From positions 30,454,501 to 30,518,500 of the forward strand of contig OY756958.1 in NCBI GenBank assembly GCA_963580455.1: a stretch of DNA of 64,000 nt, in the 5' to 3' direction. The first letter of the stretch is position 1. Each line of letters begins with the position of its first letter. Positions 23,231 to 35,405 of the stretch are shown here, piece after piece. The DNA is from Euonymus europaeus. Its lineage: Eukaryota; Streptophyta; Magnoliopsida; Celastrales; Celastraceae. Under the pieces are notes generated by a model, which searched no databases, was not told the DNA's origin, and was given only the letters and a program-made list of their open reading frames with translations. The translations under genes were made by a program, and so were the position numbers.

Positions 23231-26200
23231 ATGGCATCCACTTTGTTCTCCGTCTCGATTAACCCTGCAACTGCACTTCTCGCAAGAACCCATCACCCAA
23301 AAGAATCCCAGTTAGGATCCTTACTTTCTTTACACATTAATTTCAACCATCAATTTGGGAGCAGACGAAGGGGTGATCAATATGACAAGAAGCAGAGACA
23401 GATTAGAGCTGCAGTAACAGAGGAACCTTCTATTAGTAAATTGAGTGGGAATCAATCAAATCAGCCAGAGAAGAGAAATTTGAGGATATTGGTCGCTGGT
23501 GGTGGGATTGGTGGGTTGGTTTTTGCTCTGGCGGCTCAAAGGAAGGGATTTGAAGTGGTGGTGTTTGAGAAGGATTTGAGTGCTGTAAGGGGGGAGGGGC
23601 AGTACAGGGGCCCAATACAGATACAGAGTAATGCATTGGCTGCTTTGGAGGCTATCGATACCCAGGTTGCTGAGGAAGTCTATAAAGTTGGTTGCATCAC
23701 TGGGGATCGGGTTAATGGCCTGGTTGATGGAGTTTCTGGTACTTGGTATGGTTTTTTCTTTCTTCCAATTCTTGAACAATATTTTTATTATTCTATTGAT
23801 TTACTTTCGGTAGAAATTCATTTTCTGATACTCTGTTCTGGGTTGGGACATGCTTGCTTTTTCTCTTTTTTCTTTCTTTGTAGCATGATACTGTTTCCTG
23901 TTTTTTTCAAGAACAATTGGGTTATATGTGATTTAATTTAAGTTTGCCTCATTAAATCTATTGTATTTCGGCTGGCATGGAGTGCAGTCACTCTTTGGTA
24001 TTGGATTGTGATATTGGTATCGATGTTTATATTAGTCTGATTAAAAAAAATTCAAATTTGTTTATGTCCTGGTTGTCCCTTCTCCCCCGGCGGGGGTACC
24101 AATCTTGGTTGCACTCCTAACCAAATGCTTATGTGAAGATGTCGGCAACATGTTTCTTTTCCTTGTATAAAATTGGGCTTATAAACAAATTCTGCTTGAA
24201 TTGTTTAGAACCACGTGCATTAAATAATACCTACTTTGTTATCAGGTATGTCAAGTTTGATACATTCACTCCTGCAGTGGAAAGAGGGCTTCCAGTCACA
24301 AGAGTTATTAGCCGAATCTCTCTGCAACAAATCCTAGCTAGCGCAGTTGGGGAAGATGTCATTTTAAATGGCAGCAATGTTGTTAATTTTGAGGATCATG
24401 GAGATAAGGTGAGATTTAGTTTGAGGAACCTCGGAATGTTGACCAGCTGATTATTGCCATTTTTACATCACTGTCCCTTACAAAATGAACTTTGAATTCT
24501 TTGCCTGTTAATTTCTTTCATTCTAAATGGACTATCCACTTGACTTGTTGTTTGCTACACATACCTGGTCTTGCTGTGCCTAGGACTTTGAGAGCTCTTA
24601 GTTTGATTTTTCCCCCTCTGTGTGGTAATTTCAATGCGTAGGTCACAGTGATTCTTGAGAATGGGCAGCAGTATGAAGGCGACCTTTTAGTTGGAGCAGA
24701 TGGCATATGGTCGAAGGTATTTACTACATATATCACTATTTTTCTTTGGTATTAGGAACAGAACAAAGTAATTTAATTGTCGGAATAACTGTCAATGGTG
24801 CACTGATGATGATCTGCATTACAACTTGTTGTGGTGGACTGGTAGTGGTACTTGCCGCAGCGACTGGGTTTTTCTCTTTCTTGTTGGACAGATGTGGATG
24901 TAAATTTCTATTATCAAGATACTTTTAAGTAGAGCTTGAATTTTTGTAGGTGAGGAAGAATTTGTTTGGACCACAGGAAGCCATATACTCAGACTACACT
25001 TGTTATACTGGTATCTGTGATTTTGTGCCTGCTGATATTGAGTCTGTGGGGTATGCAACATTTTACTTTTGTGCAACCAATCAACTTGTTATATTGTCAT
25101 AGGTTATTCAATTCAAATTTAGGATAGTTTCTTCAACTATCATTTATTTGATTGGTGGATATTCTGATGCTGAACATCTGTTCTGAAGCTATCGAGTATT
25201 CCTGGGACACAAACAATACTTTGTATCTTCAGATGTTGGTGCTGGGAAGATGCAGTGGTACGCATTCCATAAGGAGGCACCTCGTGGGGTGGATAGTCCC
25301 AATGGTAAATCATCATATATCAGTTGAATTAAATTGAATGTTTTGAAAGTCATATATTTGGTATTACGTCTGTACTGTGCCACTTTTGAGATCCTAAAAT
25401 TGCATATTTAAAAGTGAAGGTCTTATAAAGGGTGCCAGGATGTTCATGTGCACTAATTCATTCGACTTTGAAGGACTTTATTGGTGATGAAAATTGAAAA
25501 CAATGCTGGATTACCTTTTGATTCCTTCTCCTCGATCTTTTGCAGGTAAAAAGAAAAGACTGTTGCAAATTTTTGAGGGTTGGTGTGATAATGTGCTAGA
25601 TTTGATACTTGCAACAGACGAAGATGCAATTCTTCGACGCGACATATATGATAAGACTCCAGTGTTAACTTGGGGAAGAGGCCGTGTGACCTTGCTCGGG
25701 GATTCTATCCATGCCATGCAGCCTAATTTGGGCCAAGGAGGATGCATGGCCATTGAGGTAGTATACCTGTCTTTGTCTTGATTCAAATCCTTCTTAGTTC
25801 TATATAAGACTATCAATTACAGGTAATTTACAACCATGTTCTCATCAATGTTCCTTTTGCATTATAACCATATCCCTGGATTATCTGATGTCAGTACTCA
25901 TTAGTAAGTTCCATAATTATTTTTGGTACTTTCTGAGTCCCCACATATGTCATTTGGTACTAATTCAAGGATTATCTTGAATGTCAACTGTTACTCATCT
26001 TTTTATTGGTATATAATGACGAGAAGATCTTGCAGTTAGCCTCTGGTTAAAAACGATATGAAATATACTAAAATACTTTCATTGAACAGGATGGCTATCA
26101 ACTTGCTTTGGAGATCGATAAAGCATGGAATCGGAGTGTTGAGTCTGGAGCTCCTATTGATATTGTTTCTTCTTTGAGAAGGTATATAGCCAAACATCAT

Positions 26201-28676
26201 ATAAATTAAAGTACTTCTTTACGTGTTTCATTCATTCATTGAACGCCTTGTATGAATTATTGAGGGTAACTGGTGGGAAAAAAACTTGTGTAGTATGAAC
26301 AAGGTGGAAGCATTAAAGAATCAAATATCCGTTTTCCAGTAGATGGGATATGTGATCCATATATAGCATACCTTGTTTGTTAGCTGAGTATCAGGCCCTT
26401 CAAGGATTTCCCACTGTAGTCTGTGTACATAGTTCTCTGCTTATACATTTTAATATTGCTATTACCAGAGGCATGATGCCTATTTTAGACTATGAAAGAC
26501 CAAGTGACCCATATGTCTTCTTGCTATACGAATTAAGGCGACTTGGACTCCTAGTTCCAATTGAACTGATTCATGACCACAGACTTCCTACTGACTTGTG
26601 CTTTCTGATTTGTTTTCCCACAGATATGAGAGTGCTAGAAAACTTCGGGTTGCAATTATCCATGGGATGGCAAGAATGGCTGCAATTATGGCTTCAACTT
26701 ACAAGGCTTATCTGGGTGTTGGGCTTGGCCCATTATCGGTAGGTAAAGAAAGAAAGAAATGATGAAAGTCACACTTAATGCAGCCGCATGAATTTTGAAT
26801 GATTAAGAGTGGCACTTCTTATCATGCAGTTCTTGACAAAGCTTCGGATACCACATCCAGGAAGAGTCGGGGGAAGACTTTTGGTTGAAAAAGTAATGCC
26901 GTTGACACTTAGTTGGGTCTTAGGTGGTAACAGGTTTGATATCGCTACCCCTGTTTTCTTCTGGAAATGGCTTTTTGCTACGTATTTTCTTCTCTTCAAG
27001 GAACTCTTCAATCTTAAGGATTAATAAAGATCTCCTGGTAGTTAAACTGTAGTAATTAATCATTTAATAAAATGAGCCATTTAGGTTCTTGCCTGTGGGA
27101 CATGCTAGGTGCAGAGAACTCATAAAGTTTGACGCTGGGAAAAACTGAGCATCATACAGTTGAATGATTGGTGACCCCTAGTAAACCATGTACAGAAATT
27201 AAAGAGAAATTTTTAGGATTTCTATGTCTAAATGAAAAATAGAAGGCAGTTTATTAGTCTGACATGCATAAAGGCCCCACACTTCTGTAGCTTGAGTTGA
27301 TTGCTCAAGTGACGGTGTAAAAAACATATTTCCAATCTGTTTGCAGTTCAAAACTTGAAGGGAGGGCCTCATCTTGCAGACTCTCGGACAGGGTATGTTG
27401 CTTTCCTACTATGAAGCCAGTACACCTGACTTGATTTCAGAAACTTCATTGCATTTTGCAGCATAAAATTAAAAAACTGTGATTTGGTAGAACCTTATAT
27501 CTGCTTCATCACTTTTGAAGGCAAGTGACCAGTTAAGCAGATGGCTTCGAGATGATGAGGCACTGGAACGTGCCGTCAATGGAGAGTACGTGTGATGACC
27601 TTGTGAATTTTAATCTGTCGTATGTTTTGATTTGACGTACCAATGCTGTAGCTGCTGCCCTCGTGTTGTTTTTGTGTTGTGTAGGTGGTATCTATTACCA
27701 TGGGGTAATGAGACTGTTGTTTCAGGACCTATTTGTTTAGTTAGGGAAGCGAACAAACCTTGCATTATTGGGTAAGCATTTAATTGTTAAATATGAACTA
27801 CACACACAAATATATATATATATACATGGACCACTTTAGTTCAGTGAATCACAATGGATCATTATTCACTCTACGAATCTCATCAGCTATTTTTTCTTGT
27901 AATTTCAGAAGCATACCTCATGAAAGTTTTCCTGGAAGTTCTTTAGTGCTACCCTCACCCCAGGTAATTTAGAGAGCTGATCATTTTACTTATATTTTGC
28001 AATGGATTTATAACCACCTTTTCGTTAATTTGTGATTAAAAATAATAATTCTCGATCATGTGTCTGAGGCCGTAAAGACTGTCCTCCTTTTAATTATGAT
28101 TTAACTAATACTATAGTGATGATGACTAATATCTTGATTCTTATGGATAGCAGGTGTCCAAAACTCATGCTCGTATAAGCTATAAAGATGGTGCCTTCTT
28201 CTTAATTGATTTGCGCAGCGAACACGGTACCTTTATCACCGAGTAAGTTGTGAAAGAAGGATACACATGATTCTTTGTCTTTATAGATTTGTGGAGTTAT
28301 TTTTTAAAAAAAATTCTGTCTTTTTATCTCCAGTAATGAGGGAGGGCGGTATCGAGTAACTCCAAACTTCCCTACTCGAATCCGTTCATCAGACACGATT
28401 GAGTTTGGTTCTGATAAGCAGGTGGTTAATTAACCTTGTTTTATAGTCTACTGATACTATTGTTCACCTGTTGTTTGTTCACATCATCCTGTCTGGCAAT
28501 AACATACCAGTAGTTACTATTACATTGTGACGCCTATGAATGAATTTGATATTGGATATCAGTTTCTAAACTTTCAAGGAACGCAATTGCAGGCAATGTT
28601 TCGAGTTAAGGTGATGAGAACATCCCCAGATTCTTCTCCGAAGCGAAACGAATATGAAATTCTTCAGTCGGTCTGA
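23231..28676 (+). CDS. ZEP: Zeaxanthin epoxidase, chloroplast precursor
   Basis: Sixteen exons: 23231-23745, 24246-24408, 24642-24716, 24950-25050, 25189-25304, 25546-25757, 26090-26181, 26624-26738, 26830-26933, 27347-27392, 27521-27585, 27685-27771, 27909-27963, 28154-28242, 28334-28421, 28593-28676. They join in frame to 668 residues, the usual size. After a Ser/Arg-rich transit peptide (about 1-60) comes the FAD-binding GGGIGG (90-95). The second flavin motif GRVTLLGDSIHAMQPNLGQG is near 367-386, and a C-terminal FHA domain (about 555-645) contains HARISY and EHGTF. The enzyme epoxidises zeaxanthin to antheraxanthin and violaxanthin at the thylakoid, using ferredoxin-delivered electrons; this supplies the xanthophyll cycle and ABA precursors. 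The start MASTLFS was chosen because it matches the family. No defect is seen. Confidence 0.96.
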
Positions 28677-30212
28677 ATTTATACAAATTATTTAAGAAGC
28701 TGTACATAATTCATTTGGAGGGGTGACAAGCAAGCGTTACCATGTTCATAGGAATACAGGATCATATGGACAGTTTTTTGGTCCTTGCTCGAACTTATGC
28801 TTGCAACTCCCAGCCTTTCAGAAGAATATATATCTGTTCACATGATTATTCATGAAAGTATAAAAGAGGGCTTGATGATCCCTTTTTGCTTGAAGGACCA
28901 GCTGTATCATCTGCATTCACGTGTAACAAATACTTTGATGATGTTTTATTGTTTACAGACTAAAACTACAGATATTATTTAGGTTGGCATCGTGGGATGC
29001 AAAAATGCTATATATATCTAATGTGTTTCATGACGTGAATGAGGGTCATGATTTTGAATTTAAAAATGTGAAAATGGAGTCAAATCTTGTGGATATGATA
29101 AGTATCACATAGATTAGAGATGTTTTATAAATGTTTTTCTTTGGGATATCTAATACTACCGTTCATTTTATGTCCTGGAAACCGATTCTGCCCGTTGATG
29201 TAGCCATAAGAATCATGAAACTATGAGATAAAGCTAATGATAAGGGGGAAAGAGTGTTTGGACCCCTACTTTTTACATTTAAACCCTCATTCCACATAAT
29301 TTTTTGTGTTAATTCTTTTTTAAATGATATATTTTCACACTAAATTTTTATTTTTTCAATTTGACCCTTGTTTAAAACATGCCGAAGGAAATAAGAGGAA
29401 TTAAACTCGTGTTTCAACGGTTGCATATTATCTCTCCAAAACCTATTTAAGTAAGCAAAAATGTCCTTACTTGGTTTGGAGTTTGGACGTAACTACAACA
29501 CCACACATTCCGCTAATGAGAGTCCAATCTAGCCATTGGACTTTTTGGGTGAGACGTCCACACGGATATGGCCCAATCTATGTTACTATGTACATGTCAA
29601 AAGAAATTGAAGCAACTTTATAAGACACAAGAATCTTGAAAAATAAGAAATCAGGGTTTGGCTTAATCTTTGGGACTCAAAATATAGGACCATTTTAGGG
29701 AGGTGTCACCAAATCACCGTCTTGTAGGGCTTGGTAAGGGCTGCTTCGACCAAATGTAATTTCCATCTCAGGCATATTGAAGTTGGAAACTAACATGCAA
29801 TCAACAGTTTCACATAAATTTGATTTCCATATCATATGGGAAAGCAAACAAACTCCGCCCCCCTGCCGAAAAGATCATCAAACTCACAGTTAAGTTTGGT
29901 ACCATTTTTTCCCGTTGCTAAATATGAGTAACATAAAATCCTGAACACCCTGCTTGCATTGGATCCCACTAGATCATCTCAAATATAATACGTAGCAACA
30001 ATATGCAAAATTGAAAAAGAAAAAAAAAAGAAAAAAAAAGGAGTTTATTGGTGGAGTACAATCAAGAAAATAAATTGCATCGACTGACCTAGCAGTTCAT
30101 ACTGCCCCTTCTCTTACAACACCACTAACACTCGTGAGCATACGAGCAGTGGAAACTGCCCCCCCACCCCAAGCTAGTTTAGAAGCAAACACTCGTACTG
30201 CAACCCAAAACA
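28677..30212. other. Convergent intergenic region between ZEP and the SR-related gene
   Basis: The two genes point toward each other here, so the region should hold both 3' untranslated regions and terminators. No additional gene or well-defined transposon is recognised. Poly-A/poly-G-A stretches lie near 30015-30045. Confidence 0.5.
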
Positions 30213-33200
30213 TTAGTACCTTGATCGGCTTCTCCTCCTGTAAATTAAACTTTTAAATTAATAGCCAAAATTACATTTGGCATAGTAGCATAAAGGTAAC
30301 ACAAATAACTATTTCTCACCTTGGTGACCCAGAATACGAGTCAGAGCGAGAACGAGAATGAGAGCGGGAGCGAGAACGGGAGCGGGAGCGAGAATGATAC
30401 CTTCGAGAACTCCTACTTCTAGTTGGAGTTCTGCTGCGTCGGTATATTCTGCAGATGACACACACCAATTGTGACCCAAGGGAATAGTCGCTTACACACA
30501 CAAATACATACATGCATACATACATAATTCCTCCCGTAAAGTAATTGTACTTACAAATTACAATCATATTCCAATAGCAAACAAGTCAACCCGACAACAA
30601 AATAAAATACAAATCATCATCTACAATTTAAAAATCAAAACACCGCAAATACCAACATTGTTTTAAGCTTCTACTCATCAAAACTAGGTAAAATCATCTG
30701 AAAAAAGCTTGTTTGGAAAGCCACTTGCAAGAAGGCATTGCTTTAGATCATGGGATCATTAGAATTTACCAAAATCTAAATGCTATCAAAGAACCACCCG
30801 AAGTAGTTTATTCTTTTACCAATTCTAAAACTCTGTTTCAATTAAAAAAAGCTCTAAAAACTGTATAAATGGCGACTAGCGAAAATACAGAGTTTGCAAC
30901 TGAAAATTGTATGAAATCATTGAAATGATAAGCTAGATGGAGAAAATCATCCTTTACAGTTTTTATACCATTCACCAAATTCATGAGAATACCAAGTCAA
31001 GTTGCTAAGAACAAGTATTCTAGAAAAAGAGAAGATACACGTCCCTTAAAATATAATTACTATCATAAACCAAGCACAATGAGGTACCTTGAGGGAGAAC
31101 GGCTATAGCTTCGGCTTCGACGCCTATATCGACTCAGCCTACTTGTTTCCGCCAGTTTCTCCGCTCTCTTGCGCTCTTGTTCTCGCTTTTTAGCTATTTC
31201 GGCAGCAGTGTCTTTCTTAACTAAAGATGCACAAAATCACCAATGCTAGAGACTTATGGAAGGCATTGCCTTAGAAAAAGGATTAACGGACAGACAAGTA
31301 GACCATACTGCAAGATATTCAAAAGCTGCAGAAGATGTAATGATGGCATACTTTGTTTGTTTAGCTGTCTGCTCATGATCCTCTTAAGTCGCTCCTGAGG
31401 AGTTTCCTTCTTCTCCCCCAGTGGCTGTTTCAAAGGTCCACTGCTAGAAGTAGTCTTAGTTAACTTCGCTAAGGCGGATGATGTGCTGAGACCAATGAGA
31501 ATTGATGCAAAATGCTAATCAGTATAATTTTTTTAAAATGAGGATTACAGGAAACAAAGGCAACAAACCACTCATAAAGCTCCTGTCTAAATATGTATAT
31601 CCACAAATTAATAAAGCCAAGAAAAAAAGGGGCAGGAAAACAACAGAATTTCAGTGCAGACACTATAAAGATATCGGATACCTCACTGCAGGTTTCAATA
31701 CTTTAGTGCTCTTCTCCTTATCAAGGGAAACACCAGATGCTGGGTCAATATGTAGTGCCTCCAGTATGTGACCAGATGATGGCCTGCAGGAAAGTATAAG
31801 CATTAGAAATTCCAATTTCAATGGTTCCTTGCAGCTCGAAAGCTTTTGTATAAGGTCCATTTCAGGGGGGAAATTAGCTTCAGAAAGGAAGCCTCCTTCC
31901 CTCTCTCTTGCCAGTTATGCTGCTAACACTAAGCCTGATCTATTTTAAAACACAGTTAGTTTCAGATAACAAAATGGACGGTAAGCTGCAGCAGAGTAAA
32001 GACTGTCCAATCTATCTTTGCAAGAATTAAAGGTCCAGTGCTCCGACCGGTTCGACATATCAGCCTGAGATGGAGGAGATGGTGGTGGAGAATATCCTTC
32101 AAACTTTTGTTCGTTCCCGCCGCCTGTGCTCCCAAATTCTGTAATATATTCTATCTTAGGAGTCTTCAGTTTGCTTCGATGGAAGTCATCAGAATGTCCA
32201 GTACGAGAATAGCGCCTTGAGTATGATGGTGAGTAAGACCGTGACTTTGATCTTGACCTGCAAAGCAGAACCCATAAGTATCAACCAGAATTCTTTCATT
32301 GAAAAATTCAATGGCTTCCAGCATGACCAACAACCTTCTTGAACGAGAATAAGCTTCATAAGTTGGACTTCGTCGAGGTTCCCTATAGATACAAATGCAA
32401 AGCATCAACATCATAAACATATTGCAATGCGCAGTTCTGGATCCTTATCGCTGGTTTTTAGGTTCTCTAAATTTTGAATATAGAAAGCTAGTAGTGTTCT
32501 ACCGATAGGGATCATGATGTAGCACACGAGTTCCAGTTATCCGTGCAGCTTCTCTTTCTCTCTCTCTTTCTATCTGAGATGCTTTCCTTCTTTCCTTGCG
32601 ACTCAGCTTCCTCTAAAAATTAAGAAGTCAATGCCTCGTAATATATAACCCTTGCAGTTTTTTTTAACAATAAGGCAAACTCAAAATAATGCTTGTGAGT
32701 TGTGATGTCCTTACAATTGCAGGATCACCTTTGATCACTTCCTTTTGCTTTTTCTCTTCCTCTTTGGCCTTTTTATCCATATAAATGAGATACCCATATC
32801 GGTTCACTCCAAATTCTTTGGCAATATTTTCCATTTCTTCATCACTACTGTTATCACTGTTAAATTCATCTTCCTCATCGTCTTCATCATCTTCTTCATC
32901 ATCGTCAGCTTCAGATATATGGTCTTCATCTTTCACCTCTCCGTCGTACGAGAAACCCACCTGTGAATATGAAACCTTGCTTGCAGAAGGTTGTAGCAAC
33001 TGAGGTCTATCAAATATGTGTAATGAACAACAACAACAAAAATTGTCAGAGAGATAAAGTATGTTGGCATTAGATAACTTCATAGATTTAGAATACCAAT
33101 TGTAAGGCACAAACAGACTAATCAACCCGGGAAAAAGAAAGATAACCTGTCCGATGTAAATGGAGCAACCATCTTTGCCTCCATCTCTAGATTAACATGA

Positions 33201-34981
33201 TGCAACCCCTCCTCATCAGTAACTGTTAATGTGCAACGTAAGCTCATTAGCTGGTCTCACTGACCATATAGATGACAAAAGGGGGATAACCTCAGTGTTG
33301 CAATTGAAATGTTATAAATCAAAGGTCATGAAGAAAAAGAAAAAAAATAACATATGCAATTGTATAATAGTTTATAACCAAAAAATAAAAAAGTACCGAC
33401 ATCCTCTCCGTCGATGCTTAATTAAATCCCGGAAACGCTCAAAGTTAACAAACTCTTCTAGTTCTTCTTCTTCTTCTGACTTTTCTTGTGGTCGAAAGTG
33501 CCGAGACCCAGATTCTCGAATAAAATCAAGTAGAGCACGGCCATCAAACCTGCTTATATTGAAATAAATAAAAAAGAAATAAAGAAGCAATTCCACCAGT
33601 CTTAAGTGGTGGATCACATAAAAATAAAATTCTCAAAGCAGAAGGAGAGAGAGAGATCACCTGTCAATCAAAATATCTTGCTTTCCATTCCAAGGTATCC
33701 TGAAATAGAAATTGAGTGTTAGCGTGCGGTCTGAGACAAGACAGATATCCAGTAACAAGGATGTTCTCAACATAGTGCTGGCAGACTTTTCCCAAGAAAG
33801 GATGGGCCATTATCTCAATAAAATCTTCATCTTGATAGAAGCACATATGAAAGAAAGAAAAAAATTACTTGAAAAGAAAACTGAAAAATATAATTTTATT
33901 AGTAAAATACACCAAGTTGGCGAAAAGAATAGTATCAAAATGTCCCTATCACCCTTGCATTTGCAGTTAACCACAACTTCAGAATCTTAAGACAATTATT
34001 GAGGATGACTCCCACATTTATGCTATCCCTCCAAAGACTACTGTTTCTTTCCATCCAATGAATTCTCTTCTTCTGAATGATAAAAGACTTGGCCAATATA
34101 TCTAGGCCCAATGGTTTATCGATCCCACAGAAACCAATGAACACTATTATCCTAGATTCAATATATTGAACTCTTGACCAGGTAGAGTCTGATTGACGGA
34201 AAAGACTCTATTGCATCTATTAAAGAATAGGGAGCGCCAACTTGAGGCCAAGCTGGTAAGCTCTATAATGATTATAAACTTGTACAACAAATGCCTTGTG
34301 TCTTGCCAAGACACAAGGATGATAGCAGATTCTTGAATGAATAGAGCATAGCACACATCAAACTAAAAGCTTCAGCTTCAGCTTCAGAATTTGGAGGACT
34401 ATCAATATTGAGCCTCTCCAATACTCAGAACCAAAGGTAAATTCTGGTCAATAAATACTGCCACAATCCTTTTACAACTGAATTGAAAGTAACTTGGTTA
34501 AACCTAAAATGATTCTAAACTAAAAAATAAGCATAATAGACATGGCCGAATCCCCCGGGTCACAAGATGAACTGAATTGATTTGCCCTTTTGCCTCCGCT
34601 TCTAACCATCTCACAAGCTAGTTCTGCTCACAAAAACTTCATTCTCCATCATAAAATTAGCCCCAAATGCAGTAATTTCCGATTATCAAGAAGCTAGAGA
34701 CGAAATTTGCAGCTAAAACAATCAAATCGAAAGCACGACAAAGTAAAGGCCGGTAATGAGAGGGGAAAATTGGAGTAGACGTACAGGCCTTGCTGATCCT
34801 GGGTGACCTGGTATAGGGCATCGTCGCGATACGTACGGCATCGTGAGCCCATAACCTGGATCGATTGCTGAGGGTCGCCGCGCCTCTTCGCCAAGAACAC
34901 AGCTCGTCTCTGGGCTCTCTTTCGAGCCGCGTCCATCAAGTCGTGGACCTTCCTCTCCGATCTCCTCGCCTCGTGCCACAT
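30213..34981 (-). CDS. CLASRP/SWAP-type SR-related splicing factor
   Basis: Thirteen exons on the minus strand: 34981-34785, 33699-33661, 33549-33401, 33222-33147, 33006-32715, 32612-32503, 32382-32335, 32257-32048, 31783-31682, 31485-31352, 31220-31088, 30448-30320, 30237-30213. All phases close, giving 547 residues that start MWHEARRSERKVHDLMDAA. The N-terminal DRY_EERY/SWAP domain (about 1-150) has IPWNGKQDILIDRFDGRALL and RRRGFTDEEGLHHVN. An acidic run (about 183-201) follows, then a basic Arg-rich region, a TPQERLKRIMSRQLNKQ helix and a C-terminal RS domain with long Arg-Ser repeats ending RSRSRY. Animal CLASRP binds CLK kinases and affects alternative splicing; a similar nuclear role is inferred. 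Its start lies head to head with the GLR gene. Confidence 0.92.
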
Positions 34982-35405
34982 ATTCGGATTTCCCTACTCC
35001 GAAATTCGAAACCCAAACCCTAGAGAGTGTGGAGACTGCAGACGGATTTGCTGTGCGATTTTTTAAGAAGCCTGATTATTGCGAAAGTTTTCTACGATCT
35101 ATTGGAGGGGCAATTTAAGAATCCTCTACAATCTGGGCCATACACGTCAGCATTTATTCCATCTGGCGACTTGTACAGTTCTATTCGTAGTCAAAGTCCC
35201 GTGTTGGAGAACATTTTTTAAGGCCTGTGATGGTATAAACGTCGTCGTTCTGATGATTTGTAAAAGAAACTTCTTCGTAAATTCAATTAACTTGATAGAA
35301 AAGAACAAAAACGGTGTTGACCTGGAAAACACGATCGTTGAAGACAAAGAAGATGGCGGGATTGGCTATTTATGGAGATTGACTTGATTTCGGAGGAGCA
35401 GAGCA
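34982..35405. promoter_or_regulatory. Shared 424-bp head-to-head intergenic region
   Basis: The start codons of the SR-related gene (minus) and the glutamate receptor gene (plus) are only 424 bases apart, so both promoters and leaders must fit here or overlap. The housekeeping splicing gene probably has a short leader containing AAACCCTAG near 35015-35025, a telobox-like motif (AAACCCTA) common in promoters of plant translation and RNA-processing genes. No clear TATA box is seen for either side. Confidence 0.55.
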
